NCBI GenBank assembly: GCA_019671005.1
Contig: CM033718.1
Coordinates: forward strand, 28,412,508-28,476,507
DNA: 64,000 bases
Direction of reading: 5' to 3'
Source of the DNA: Hibiscus mutabilis
Taxonomy: Eukaryota; Streptophyta; Magnoliopsida; Malvales; Malvaceae
The position numbers were made by a program, and so were the translations under genes. The notes beneath the pieces are model-generated. The model was not told the DNA's origin and ran no database searches. It saw only the letters and a program-made list of their open reading frames with translations. How positions within the stretch are numbered: position 1 is the stretch's first letter; the number at the start of each line of letters is the position of its first letter. Positions 24,326-36,036 of the stretch are shown in pieces.

Positions 24326-27300
24326 TGTAGCACCCCTCGCCCGGGTTAGGAGCGAGGAGTGTCGATTGCATGTAACATGTAAGGAGACACCAAAATATGG
24401 GCAAATTTGAACAATTTCTTAAGTTTCTTACTTATCAAGCAAGCAAGGACATAATGAACAATACAAGACAATCAAACATTCATGCAAGACTTCAATAATC
24501 ATACAAAGCATTCGGCTAATAACACTCTACCATTAGATTTCTAGATCAAGTAACTTACATACTTACTTAGCTAACAAATAAGCTCACACTAGACTTCAAA
24601 TCATCCTAGCCTTCGAACAAGACCAAGGTAACCAATCCTACATTACTTATTATGCAAGCAATTCACAAATGACTTCAATTTCATCTTAAGGTATTCGAAT
24701 AGATCCCCTAGTTTAATTCCATTTCATGATTTCATTACAAGTTACTACTTTCATGATTCATTTTACCATATTCATTCTTTGTTACCTATCCTATTCGAAC
24801 TACCCTAGTGATTCATGCTTTCAATTCAATTCAAAGTTCCTTATCTTGTATACATTTAGTCATTTCATTCCTTCACTTACTAAGCATAATTATCTAACAT
24901 TCAATAGTATGTAACTAGATTATCCAATTCTATTTCCCTACTTATACATTCGGCCATTACACCAAACACATATACAAGCATATAACTATTTTCTAATGAT
25001 CTAGATCATTCGCCATACCATACAAGGACACAATGCACTTATAGTCAAAACATGATCACACACAACCAATCGACAATTACTTAAACATGAACATAGCATT
25101 CGGATGTCATCAAGGTAACTAGATTAACCTTAGTTCATTCCATTTAAATCATCTTATGCGCAGCAACATCATCCATTACATGTAATTTAAGTTCATTACA
25201 TACTTCATAATGTCATACAAAATCAAGATATAGTAGGTCCATCAAGATCAATATTTACAAGTCTCAAGATGCTTGTTCAACTAACTATATACAATCTAGT
25301 GCCACCATTCTAGGAGATATACAAAACAAGTATGGAATCATACTTTAACTAAACTTGTGTGAGTTGCTTCTTGCTCAAGGTAACAGGCTTCAAGATCAAG
25401 CAACCTCGTATCCTTTATCCTGTAGGTTGGGAAGAATGAAACAAGAGTGCCTTATCTTTCAAGTAATAAGCAATTCAAGATAGCATATACATCAACTTAT
25501 TCAAGTAACTTTCATTACAATACAAGTTCATTAGCAAGTGTCAAGTTTGCTCATTCTTCATTCATGTTCACAAGTCTTTATTCAAGTTCATTTATTCTTG
25601 TTTTGCCTTGGTAGATAGTAGGACTAGGTAATCGAGTCACAAGACGGTACACAAAGTACCTAACGAGATGATACACAAAGTATCTAACAAGAAGGTGCCC
25701 AAAACACCACACAAGAGGGCACACAAAGTACCTAACAAGATGATACTCAAGGTAACTAGCAAGAAGGTGCCCAAAACACAAAACAAGATGGTACAATAAG
25801 TACCTAACAAGATGAGCTCTAGACTCTAAGGCATGCCGTTCTACCTAAAACCAACTAGCAACCAAGGACTTGTTGAGTCTTTTATTTTCAAGCAATCACA
25901 CATCAAGTGATTAAGCAACAAGCATAGCAAGGTCAAGATCATTTTTACAAGCTTTCATTTATTTCCATTATGTACACATTCAAGCAATATCAAACAACCA
26001 ACAATTTCAAGAGTATATTCATTCAATTGAACACAAATTATCAAGCACAACCCATGGCAGCATTCAAATAGGGCGTAGAATCATAGAGAACAAACAATTG
26101 ATTCCTTTCCACAATCAAACCATATTGCAAGCATATTGAATTGTCAAGTCTTTAATTAGTCAATTCTTCCCTTAATGTAATATTACCAAATATAATTTAA
26201 GTTCATTTCATGTTATCAATCATCAAGCAAGTATTTAGACATGCAACTTTGAAAGACTACACTCACAAAACTCCAAGCTTAAGCTATCGATCTTTGATGA
26301 CAATCCCCTTTGCTTTTCCTTTGACTTGATCAATCCTATCTTCTTCAACCAAGTCCTCTACTCCTTGTTCTAACCAGCCAATCATACAAACATATAAAGA
26401 GCATGTTAGCACACAATTCATCAAGCCAATTCATTCAATTCAAGACAAGATTACAAGCATATAACATACACATATTGGGCATCATACTCTTGTACATTTT
26501 CCTTTTTACTCAACCACACTTTTCTACATTCTAGTTCATGTAAAATAAGACATATCAAAGCCTAAAACTGTTTTCAAGACAGTTTGTAAAATGCCACAAA
26601 ACAGTATGCATTTGCCTATGCAGCTGCTACCAGACAGCTTGCACTCTAGTCACTAAATCAAGCATATCTTTCATTCCGTACGTTAGAATTTCAATTGGTT
26701 TACACAATTGGAAAGCTAACAGAATTTTATTTATGACCATATAAGGCTTGCATTTTAGTTCTTAGCCAATTAATACAGTTTTTAACTCAAAGACAGGGCA
26801 TCCTGCTTTACTGGGAAGTTTGCACTGTCTCTAGTATTTCTACTCTACATTTCAGTACACAACCCAGAGTTTAGTTATATTTTCTCCTAGTGAATTTAGA
26901 CATTCCAAGGTGTTGTCCACAAAAATTTCAGCCTTAAATTCATTATACAAAATTTTTAGTGATTTTTCAAAGTCACTGCCCAGAACAGAACATTCTGGGC
27001 AGATTACACTAGGTTGCATTTCTAGTTTCTTATTTCATTCTAGCATGGTCCTATTATGGCAATTTCATTCATGTTCATGTTCATACATGTCTTGGAAATC
27101 ATAATTTACCTAGAAATGTTCTTAAAATAGGGCATAATCATATTTAATCTAGTTTGATCTATTTGATCACATTTGTACATCAATTCATCCACTAGGCAGT
27201 CCATTACCTAATTTAACTAGTTCAATTAAGTGCAGTAATTTTTCCATCAACACATGTATTCAATTCAATCTTCTCTTTACCTAATAACATGATCAAAATA

Positions 27301-27996
27301 GGGTTCTAAGTTCATCTAACATATTTGCACAATTTCGATAACCAAAACAGTCCCTAACAAGACTGTTTTGAATCATGTTCATAATTCTAGATTTTCCAGC
27401 AACTATACATGTATCTCATACCAATTTGGTTACTAGGAATTACAATTTCAAATTCAATTTGAGTCTAGCATGCTCCCAACATGTATAACATCCATCCAAT
27501 TCATCAAGACAACAAGAATATCATTCAAATAACCATTCAAACATGAAATTACAAGAGAAACAAGTGGTTACCTTACTCACTATGCTATCTAGACTTAATT
27601 TGGAGCTAAATCAAGGTTGCATTGCCATGGATTTCAAGCTTTCTCCCTCAAGCCCTCTTTTCTCTCTTTTCTCTATTGTATTCGTGTAGAATAAAGGAGA
27701 AAGAGGTTGGCTGATGATTCATCTAATTTCCCTTAATGAATGGACCAGTTTGTCCTTAATTTATCCACTAATTAAAGATTAATCAAGGGTATTTTAGAGA
27801 TGTTAGGAAATTTAGCAAGCAATCTTTCAATTTGCTAGACTTTTCAAGTTAGTCATCTTAATTTAGTCACTCCTATCATTCAATCTTCCAATTAAGCTCT
27901 TAACTATCCTAATTAGCTTAATTACAAGTTCAATTTAGCTATCAATTTAGGCAATTAGTCTCAATACTACTAGGCTAGGATTTAGGGTATTACAAA
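24326..27996 (-). mobile_element. E1 5' LTR (3671 bp)
   Basis: Starts TGTAGCACCCC and ends ATTACA, followed by TSD aagac. It has E-type landmarks: GTGCCACCATTCTAGGAG (about 25301), a minisatellite, then GAGCTCTAGACTCTAAGGCATGCC, and an inverted-repeat-rich middle with AAACTGTTTTCAAGACAGTTT (about 26565). No coding capacity was recognised. Confidence 0.85.
25639..25818. repeat. About 24-bp minisatellite in E1 LTR
   Basis: About seven variant copies of a unit like ACAAGATGGTACACAAAGTA plus CCTA, with some units reading AAGGTGCCCAAAACAC. The array ends directly before the conserved GAGCTCTAGACTCTAAGG block. Confidence 0.8.
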
Positions 27997-28328
27997 GACA
28001 ATATTTGATAGACATCAAGCATATAAAACAGTCCACTTGCAACACTATTTAGCAATGACTCCTATATTCAGTTCAAGCATTCAACCTTATACAAATATTT
28101 TTTTGTAACATTCATAATCTGCTCACATTAACATTCTAAACAATCCACCTTTATGTTTGTATCCTCATGTTTTTCAAAACAAATTCACTTTCATATATTT
28201 TCACACATATACTTGCAAAACAAGCCACTAATTCATATGTTTAGACAAAACAATCCATAGCATTAGCACACACACTTAAAACATATTAAACAAACCCTTA
28301 CATTAGTAAAGTAGTCCTTTATTGCTTA
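27997..28328 (-). mobile_element. Solo LTR Y, segment 2
   Basis: Lies between the TSDs of E1 (aagac) and the E2 array (gctta, 28324-28328). It carries AAACAGTCC-type motifs that fit the middle third of the E-type LTRs. No gene. Confidence 0.6.
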
Positions 28329-29887
28329 TGTAACACCTCATCCCCAAGTTAGCCGTAATCCGGTTAAGGAGCGTTACCAAAACGAGAACAAAGCAATAGA
28401 TAGGTTACTTGTCGAACAAGTAACCTCGATATACATAACTTGCAACACAAGTAACCTAAACACAACCATACAAGACATACAAGTAATCCACATTAATCAA
28501 AACAAACACACTTAGCATGCTAATTTAGGTACTAATTTGTTTCATTTCATACTTATATTCTAAGTTACCACTTTTCATGCTTAATTAACAAACTTATTTA
28601 CATATGACATATTCATTCCATTAGCAAGAACTAAGCATAACTTTATTCTTTCAATTAGCTTACTTGCATCTCAAGATACTACTTATTTAACCAATCAACA
28701 TGATCAATACAAGGCTTCATACTTATATCCTAAATTACCACTATCATAATAGGATTTACCATACCATTTCAATACTCAAAAGCCATTCGAACAACAATGA
28801 CATGTATGGCATACTTCACAATAGGTTTCTGTTAGACATCCCCCAATTTACATCCTTATTACATTTGCATATACCCTATTCAAATAACTAGGTGATCACT
28901 TAACACATTTCATTTCTTTCCTTTTCAAACAAGTCATACTATTTCTTGGCATCCTTAACTAGTAACATTGTTAATGCATTCTTGTACATACCTTGGCTCC
29001 AATCCAAGCATTGCCGAATCATACCAATGGCAACAAGAACAAATGCATGATCATACAATATTGATCTAGTGTTCGAATGGTTCAAGGTTTCAACATTCAT
29101 TGAATTACTTTCACAAATTTGCGCAACATCTTACTTATTTATATACATACCAACATAGTTATATACATAGTTTAAGTCATCAAAGTTGGTTACATGATAG
29201 GCCCAACAAAACATTACATATACTAGTCTTAAACACACAACAAAATGCATGATCAAGGCTACCTATTACAAGTTCTAGTGCCACCAAACTAGGAGCATAC
29301 AAAGAGTATGAAATCATACTTTCAAGCTTGCTTCAAAATGCTGCTTCGAACTCAAGATATCCTATTGAAAGTGTCCTTAATCTATTATGGGAAGAATGAA
29401 GAGTAGAGTGATAAGTACAAGTTATGTACTTAGTGAGGTAACACTAAGCTAACCAATTTCAAGTATACATATTCAATATTACAAGTATTTCAAAGAATTA
29501 AGGTCATCACTACATGTCACATACTATTCGAATGAATAGGGTAAACATAGGAAAGCTTCACATATCGCACATTCAACATTGCAACATCCATCATATATCC
29601 ATAACATACTATTCGAATTATTGCTTAAGAGACAAGCAATCAAAAACACCAAGTACCAAGTAGGCATTCTTGCACAATAACATCATCTATGCATTTCTTT
29701 CATGTGAAGTAAACAGTTATACAATCATTCATGTGTTATCTTTCAAGGCAAGGATGTTCAATCAAGAATCTTACAAAACAAATAATGTTCACATCACACA
29801 TTCAAGACAAATAATGTTCATTTCAAGTTATTAATTCAACTTACAACACCCTTGGGAAGTAGTTCACTAGATAATTAAATCTTCAAC

Positions 29888-29995
29888 AATATGCACCGAA
29901 GTGCCAATATGCACCGTCGTGCCAATATGCACCGTAGTGCAAAAATGCACCATCGTGCCAATATGCACCGTAGTGCCAATATGCACCATAGTGCC
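29888..29995. repeat. 18-bp minisatellite in E2 LTR1 (6 units)
   Basis: Unit AATATGCACCGTAGTGCC with variants GAA/GTC/ATC/ATA. The array ends before AATATGAGTTCTAGATTCTAAGG. Confidence 0.92.
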
Positions 29996-30827
29996 AATAT
30001 GAGTTCTAGATTCTAAGGAATGTCCTCCTATCTATCCAAACTAGCTACCAAGGTTGTTTGATTATCAATTTCATTCAAGCTTTATACAATTCATTAATCA
30101 AGACATGATTATGCCATTCAAAGGCCAAGCCCATAGGCTTATGGAGTCTTAACTCCCAAGTCAAGTTTATCCATGCTATTCGAATGGCATGAATACAAGG
30201 TGGTACCATTGTTCATTTCATTTCAAACCATTCATGCATATCAATCACAAACACATTCAGATGTATGCAATGTGCGTACCTTATTCTCCAAGCAAGCATG
30301 CCATTTCTTACCTTTGGCATAAGCAATGCATCATGTCAAGCATTTCATTTCATTTGCTTAACAATCAAGTAAACAAGTAGAACATGACATCAAACAAGTT
30401 TTCATTCAGATCATTCTTCCCTTAATTAGCCAAATATATATTAGGTCATGTTACATGGCAATATCATTGAATTAATCACAATAGAAAGATTGGTTAGGAC
30501 CTAAGTCCTAACCCTAAGGGTGGTTACACTCACAATACTCCTAGCTAATCACTTGTCTTGTATCCAAATCCCTTTGCCTCTTGCTTTGGGATGTCCGCTC
30601 TTATCTTCCTCTTCCACAACTTGCTGCCCTTGGTCTAGCAAGCATAACACATACAATTCATCAAAACATGCACATAATGTCACACAAATATAGTAACAAT
30701 GTTACCACATTTGTACCTAGCATTTAGCTACTGTTTTTATGCTTTCTTTTAAGCATTTCTTACTTGTTCATATCCATATTGTAATTACCTCATTTTATAA
30801 CATAACTGGACAGATTACAATGTCCCA

Positions 30828-31096
30828 AAACTGTTTTGGAAACAGTTTGCTTCTAGGTGCAAAAACAGTCCCAAACTGCCCAGGACACTGCTGCCTGGCA
30901 GTTTGCACACCGTCCCTTTAAATGGTCATATCTTTTAATCCGTACGTCGGAATTTTGATTAATTTGCACCGTTGGAAAGCTAAAAAAATTGTCTTTATGA
31001 CCATATAATGCTTGCATTTTAGTTCTTATCCAATCAATACAGTTTATTGTTCAAAGATAGGACATTTACACTGTCTGGACAGTTTGCACTGTCCAG
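30828..31096. repeat. Inverted-repeat zone in E2 LTR1
   Basis: Perfect arms AAACTGTTT (30828-30836) and AAACAGTTT (30840-30848), and CTGGACAGT (31075-31083) and ACTGTCCAG (31088-31096). Between them is a run of CAGTTT/AAACTGCC motifs. The same zone is present in LTR2-4, in E3 and, diverged, in E1. It could form RNA stem-loops. Confidence 0.75.
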
Positions 31097-32253
31097 CTAT
31101 TTCTAATTACAGTTTCCAGCATAGGACTCATATTTAAGTTCTGTTTTCACCTAATGAATGTAGACATACTAAGTACCACGTCACTAAAATTTCAGCCCTG
31201 AATTTGACCTATACAAAGTTTGGTGAATTTTCAAAGTTACTGCCCATAACAGAGCAATTCTGGGCAGATTGCACCTATTCACATTTTAATTCCTTAAATT
31301 CATTTTTACCAATGTTTTGACCCTATAATTCATTTCATATGAAATAATAAACATGTTTAGCCAATGTTAATTCATTTTTCATGGTGTCCAAAACAGAGTA
31401 AGTTGGTTAAGTTGCTTAATTTTGCATGTTTACACAATTTGTTCTTACTAAAACAGTTTCTATGCTATATGACTTTGTTCATACTTTTATCTTTCATTTC
31501 CAGCATTGGTTGCTAACAATTTAGCTTTTTTAACACCTTAATTACATTACCTAATCATGATCATATTCAATTCCTTAGTTCCATAGCTCAATTACATGTT
31601 CTAACAATTCAATTCTTACAACAACATCTAATTCCAAATTTCCAGCAACCTAATTTTGTTACACCATCACTTACACATAAATTCCACTCTAATTCAAGTT
31701 ATTCATGATATATACAAGTTCAATTTCATCATTCTCTTCATTTCAAGCAACCTAACAACTCAACTAAGCATTAAAGATTATCTAAATCAGAATTTTAAGC
31801 ATGAATCAGTTCGGACAGCATGAATTTACCTTAGTAATGCTGCCACCCAGTTGAATTTAGCTCAATTTCAACTTTGACACCATAAATCCAAGCTTTCTCT
31901 CACAAGAAACCGTCTCTAATATCTCTTCTTCAATTCGGGCAAACTAAGCAGAATGAAGAAGATGATGGCTATGTTTAATCCAAGTTAATGGATTTATGAA
32001 ATGTCCAAAATGGCCTTTAATTAATCCTTATTCTTAACTTAATAAAGGGAATTAGGGGAAATGAGAAATTTATCATGCATTCCCCATATTTTCCATGTTA
32101 TCCGATTAAGTCCTTCTAAATTGGTCTCTTATTTCATTTAGTCTTTAAATTAGATCCTTGACTAATCAATTTAGCTTAAATTCTAGGTTCAATTAAGCCA
32201 TCAACTTATGCAATTGGTTTTAATACTTCTAGGCTAGGATTTAGGGTGTTACA

Positions 32254-35200
32254 ATTCTCCTCTCTTAAAAGAAAAATTTGTGCTCAAATTTTTACTCAAT
32301 CGAATAGGTGAGGATACTGTTTCCTCATGACTTCTTGATTCCCGGTAGCTTCTTCCACCTTATGGTTTCTCCATAAGATCTTAACAAGGGGGAACAATCT
32401 TGTTCCAAAGCTTCCTTACTTCCCGGTCAAGAATCTAAATAGGTTCTTCTTCGTAGGACAAATCAGGATTCAATTCTACTTCTTCGGGCTCAAGAACGTC
32501 TGAAGAATCAGATCGATACCTTTTAAGCATTGAAACATGGAAGACATTCTGTATTCTATCAAACTCTCTAGGAAGAGCTAGTTGATAGGCCACTGGACCA
32601 ATTCTTTCAACAACTTCAAATGGTCCGATGTATCGGGGACTGAGTTTCCCTTTTCTTCCAAATCTAAGCACTTTCTTCCATGGTGAAACCTTGAGGAAGA
32701 CTTTGTCTCCAATAGCATACTGGATATCTATCCCTTTTAAGTCAGCATACGCTTTCTATCTATTAAAAGCTGCCTTTAATCGATCGTGAATGACCTTGAT
32801 TTGTTCTTCGGTTTCTCGAAGCAATGAGGTCTTAGAATCTTGTTCTCTCCCAATTCGGTCTAGCATAGAGGAGTTCTACATCTTCTACCATATAGAGCTT
32901 CGAATGGTGCCATTTGAATAGAAGATTGATAGCTATTGTTGTAGGCAAACTCTACAAGAGGTAGGGATTTCTCCCAATTCTTCTCGAAGTCGATAACACA
33001 AGCTCACAGCATATCTTTTAGCACTTGAATGATTCTCTTAGATTGGCCATCCGATTGAGGATGAAAGGCCGTACTAAGATGTACTTTAGCTCCTAGAGTT
33101 TTCTGTAGAGAATTCCATAATCGAGAAGCGAATCGAGGGTCACAGTTAGAGATGATTGTTGTAGGTACACTGTGTAACTGAATCACTTCACGGATGTACA
33201 GTTCGGCAAGGGTTTCCAAGCTCATGTTCATACGAACATGGATGAATTGAGTAGATTTAGTGAATCTATCAACAATCACCCATACAACATCATTCTTTCT
33301 TGGAGTAGAAGGAAGACCGGTGACAAAGTCCATAGTAATTCAATCCCACTTCCACTGGGGAAGTTCAATAGGTTAGAGCAGTCCAGTAGGGACTTGATGC
33401 TCAGCGCTGACTCTTTGACAAGTTAAGCACTTGGATACGAAGTCCGTGACTCCAAATTTCAGGCCTGGCCACCAGTATAGTGGCTTTAGGTCCTTATACA
33501 TCTTAACTGATCCAGGGTGGATCGAGAAGGAACTTTGATGTGCTTCTTGCAACATTTCCCGCTTCAATTGTTCGTTGTTAGGAACACAGACTCTATCTTT
33601 GAAATAGAGAAGTCCATTTGACTTGAAGGAGAAGTCAGAGCTAGACTCGGAAGCAAGCTTAGATATGATATTATGAAGATCTGGATCAACTTGTTGAAGT
33701 TCTTGATCCTTGAAGCTAGATTGGATAGAACCTGAAGTTTAGACAAGAATTTCCGGCCCTTGGATAGTCGAAAATAAGCATTGATAGCTGTAGTAACTAC
33801 GAAAGAATTAACAAGGTCATTAGAATGATTTTCAATAGATTTCTTGCAATGCAAGGCACTGTTTGAATTGTTACCTATATAACAAGGCATTTTTTCAAAT
33901 TGTTTCTCGAAGAATAAGGCATTATTCGAATGCTTTCTTACAAGCTAAGAAAGACTCAATTTCAATGGTTTCATGTATTTTAGGTACAATTATTTTTTCG
34001 AATGGTAGTTTACTTTTCAAGGAGTGTTCAAATGGTAACTTGTAGCTTAAGGAAGCTCTAGATTCTTTGTTTGTAAAACTAGAGAAGGCACGATTCAAAT
34101 GAATTTAATCAGAATTCTAGATTTAGGAGTTACCCGAGTATGGTCTACGACTAAGGGCATCAACAACTACATTTGCTTTCCCCAGATTGTAGTCGATAAC
34201 CAAGTCGTAATCCTTAAGTAATTCAAGCCATCTCCGTTGCCTCAGATTCAAGTCCTTATGAGTTAGAAGGTATTTGAGACTTTTGTGATCGGTAAATAGG
34301 TTGCATTTCTCTCCGTATAGATAGTGTCTCCATATCTTGAGAGCAAATACAATAGCTACTAGTTCCAGATTGTGCGTTAGATAATTAGACTCATGTGGTT
34401 TCAATTGCCTTGAAGCGTAAGCAATTACGTTCCCATCTTGCATCAGGACACAACTGAGTCCTAGATGAGAAGCATCACTGTAAACATTGAATTCTTTGCC
34501 CGATTCTGGTTGGATGAGTACCGGGGCATGAGTCAGAGCTTGCTTAAGTTGATCAAAGCTTCGTTGTTGGTTCTCTGACCAAAGGAAAGGTGTATCTTTG
34601 CGGGTAAGCTTAGTAAGGCTTGCGTCAATAGAGGAAAAGCCCTTAACAAACTTTCGGTAATACCTGGCTAAACCGAGAAAGCTTCGGACCTCGCTTACAT
34701 TCTTTGGAGGTCTCCAATTTAGAATAGAAAGAATCTTGCTTGGATCAACTTTGATTCCTTCAAAGAGATAACGTGGCTGAGGAAAGAAACTTCTGGTAAC
34801 CAGAATTCACATTTGGAGAACTTGGCATACAATTGATGTCCTCAAAGTGTTTGCAAGAGAATTCGAAGGTGTTTAGCATGTTCCTCCTTATTTCGAGAGT
34901 ACACCAAGATGTCGTCGATGAAGACAACTACAAATTTGTTGAGATAGGGCTTGAATACCCGATTCATGAGATCCATGAAAGCAGCCGAAGCATTCGTTAA
35001 CCCGAATAGCATTACAAGGAATTCAAAGTGGCCATATCGAGTACGAATGGCTGTCTTGGGCACGTCTTGTTCTTTCACTTTCATTTGATAGTACCCCGAT
35101 CGAAGGTCGATCTTAGAGAATACAAAAGCATCCCTGAGTTGATCAAAAAGATCTTCAATTCTTGGTAGGGGATACTGATTCTTGATAGTGAGCTTGTTTA

Positions 35201-36036
35201 ACTAACGATAGTTAATACAAAGCCGCATAGTCCCATCTTTCTTTTTTACAAACAGGACTGGAGCACCCCATGAAGAAGTGCTAGGCCGTATGAAGCCTTT
35301 ATCTTGCAACTCCGAAGTTGCGTCTTTAATTCTTTCAACTCGACAGTGCATTCTATAGGGTGTAATGGACACTTTGGAGCTGTTCCAGCTGAACATCAAT
35401 CTCAAACTCTACTTCTTCTCTGGTTAGAGGGACACAGAGAGTTCCTCGGGAAAATCATCAATAAATTTAGAAACAATGACATGCTAGGCAAATTGAATTC
35501 AATTTCATCTTGAAGAATCATATTAGCAAAGATTGAGGTTGGTTTCTTGTCTATTAAGAGAATGGATTCTTTCCTAAACCCCAAAGATATAATCTCCTAT
35601 TTTGGCAATCTACCCAGGTCTCGTGTTTACTTAACCAATCTAGTCCTAACACTAGATCGAACTCACAAGAAGGCAATATATATAAATTAATAGGAAAGGG
35701 TATGTTTCGAATGACTATAGAACATTTATTGCAAAGGAAGTTAATGGATATGATTCCCCCTATTGGGTTCGAAACTACAAGGCTTTGCTTTACAATTTTT
35801 GGTTTAATCTCGAATGATTATCTCCTACATTCGAGAAGCTTACAGAACTCTCGTCATCTCGAGCAAGTCTCGTTTTTGACATTCTAGATCAATCAGAACA
35901 ATAAGAGTTTTAGTTATCACATTTAAGAAACAATACAAGCTTATATCATGTCTCTTAGGTGGCACAATATCCTATATGATGCAAGTGAGCTTAGTTTAGT
36001 CCTAGAACCGGCTAAAAACCTCTGATTTCCAATAAA
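32254..36036 (-). pseudogene. E2 internal region 1: gag-less pol
   Basis: Read right to left: gag stub start at 35882, protease tail (35584-35402), RT (35405-34842, with FIDDILVYS), RNase H (34443-34123), integrase HHCC and core (33567-33004; MDFVTGLPSTP, ISNCDPRF), and integrase C-terminus with KGKLSPRYIGPFEV (32671-32435). Many frameshifts. Compared with internal region 2 it differs by a dozen or more 1-3 bp indels, mostly near its two ends. The primer-binding site is degraded (36019-36030). Confidence 0.85.

Larger units (their letters stand above)
19417..27996 (-). mobile_element. Gypsy chromovirus E1 with collapsed 3' LTR
   Basis: A minus-strand Ty3/gypsy element inside Y, flanked by aagac on both sides (19412-19416 and 27997-28001). 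In element order: 5' LTR 24326-27996, primer-binding site 24308-24320, gag, protease, RT-RNase H, integrase-chromodomain, polypurine tract 19441-19454, and then only 24 bp of the 3' LTR (19417-19440). Those 24 bp match the outermost bases of the 5' LTR copy apart from a 3-bp gap. All ORFs are broken, so it is not autonomous now. Confidence 0.82.
28329..32253 (-). mobile_element. E2 LTR1
   Basis: Starts TGTAACACCTCATCCCC and ends GGGTGTTACA, followed by the polypurine tract complement. Its left part differs from LTR2 and LTR3 by scattered substitutions; its right part matches LTR2. It contains an 18-bp minisatellite and a strong inverted-repeat zone at 30828-31096. Confidence 0.88.

Noticed and set aside
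15074..27996. E1 read as a simple element with a 4.4-kb left LTR and a 3.7-kb right LTR
   Set aside because: The flanking 5-mers differ (gtatt and aagac). The left region matches only the first two thirds of a related LTR, and gtatt recurs at 60349. The Y solo LTR plus nested E1 model explains all TSDs.
28700..28891. Plus-strand ORF of about 63 codons repeated in all four E2 LTRs (also near 36408, 44122 and 51813)
   Set aside because: It is antisense to the element, and its repetition follows from LTR duplication. Changes look neutral and no family is recognisable.
29888..29995. CRISPR-like array of short repeats
   Set aside because: Units are contiguous 18-mers with no spacers and recur at the same LTR position in other copies; this is a minisatellite in plant DNA.
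30739..30921. Plus-strand ORF of about 60 codons conserved between LTR1 and LTR2 (also 38449-38631)
   Set aside because: The two LTRs are near-identical here by duplication, and the frame is lost in LTR3 and LTR4.
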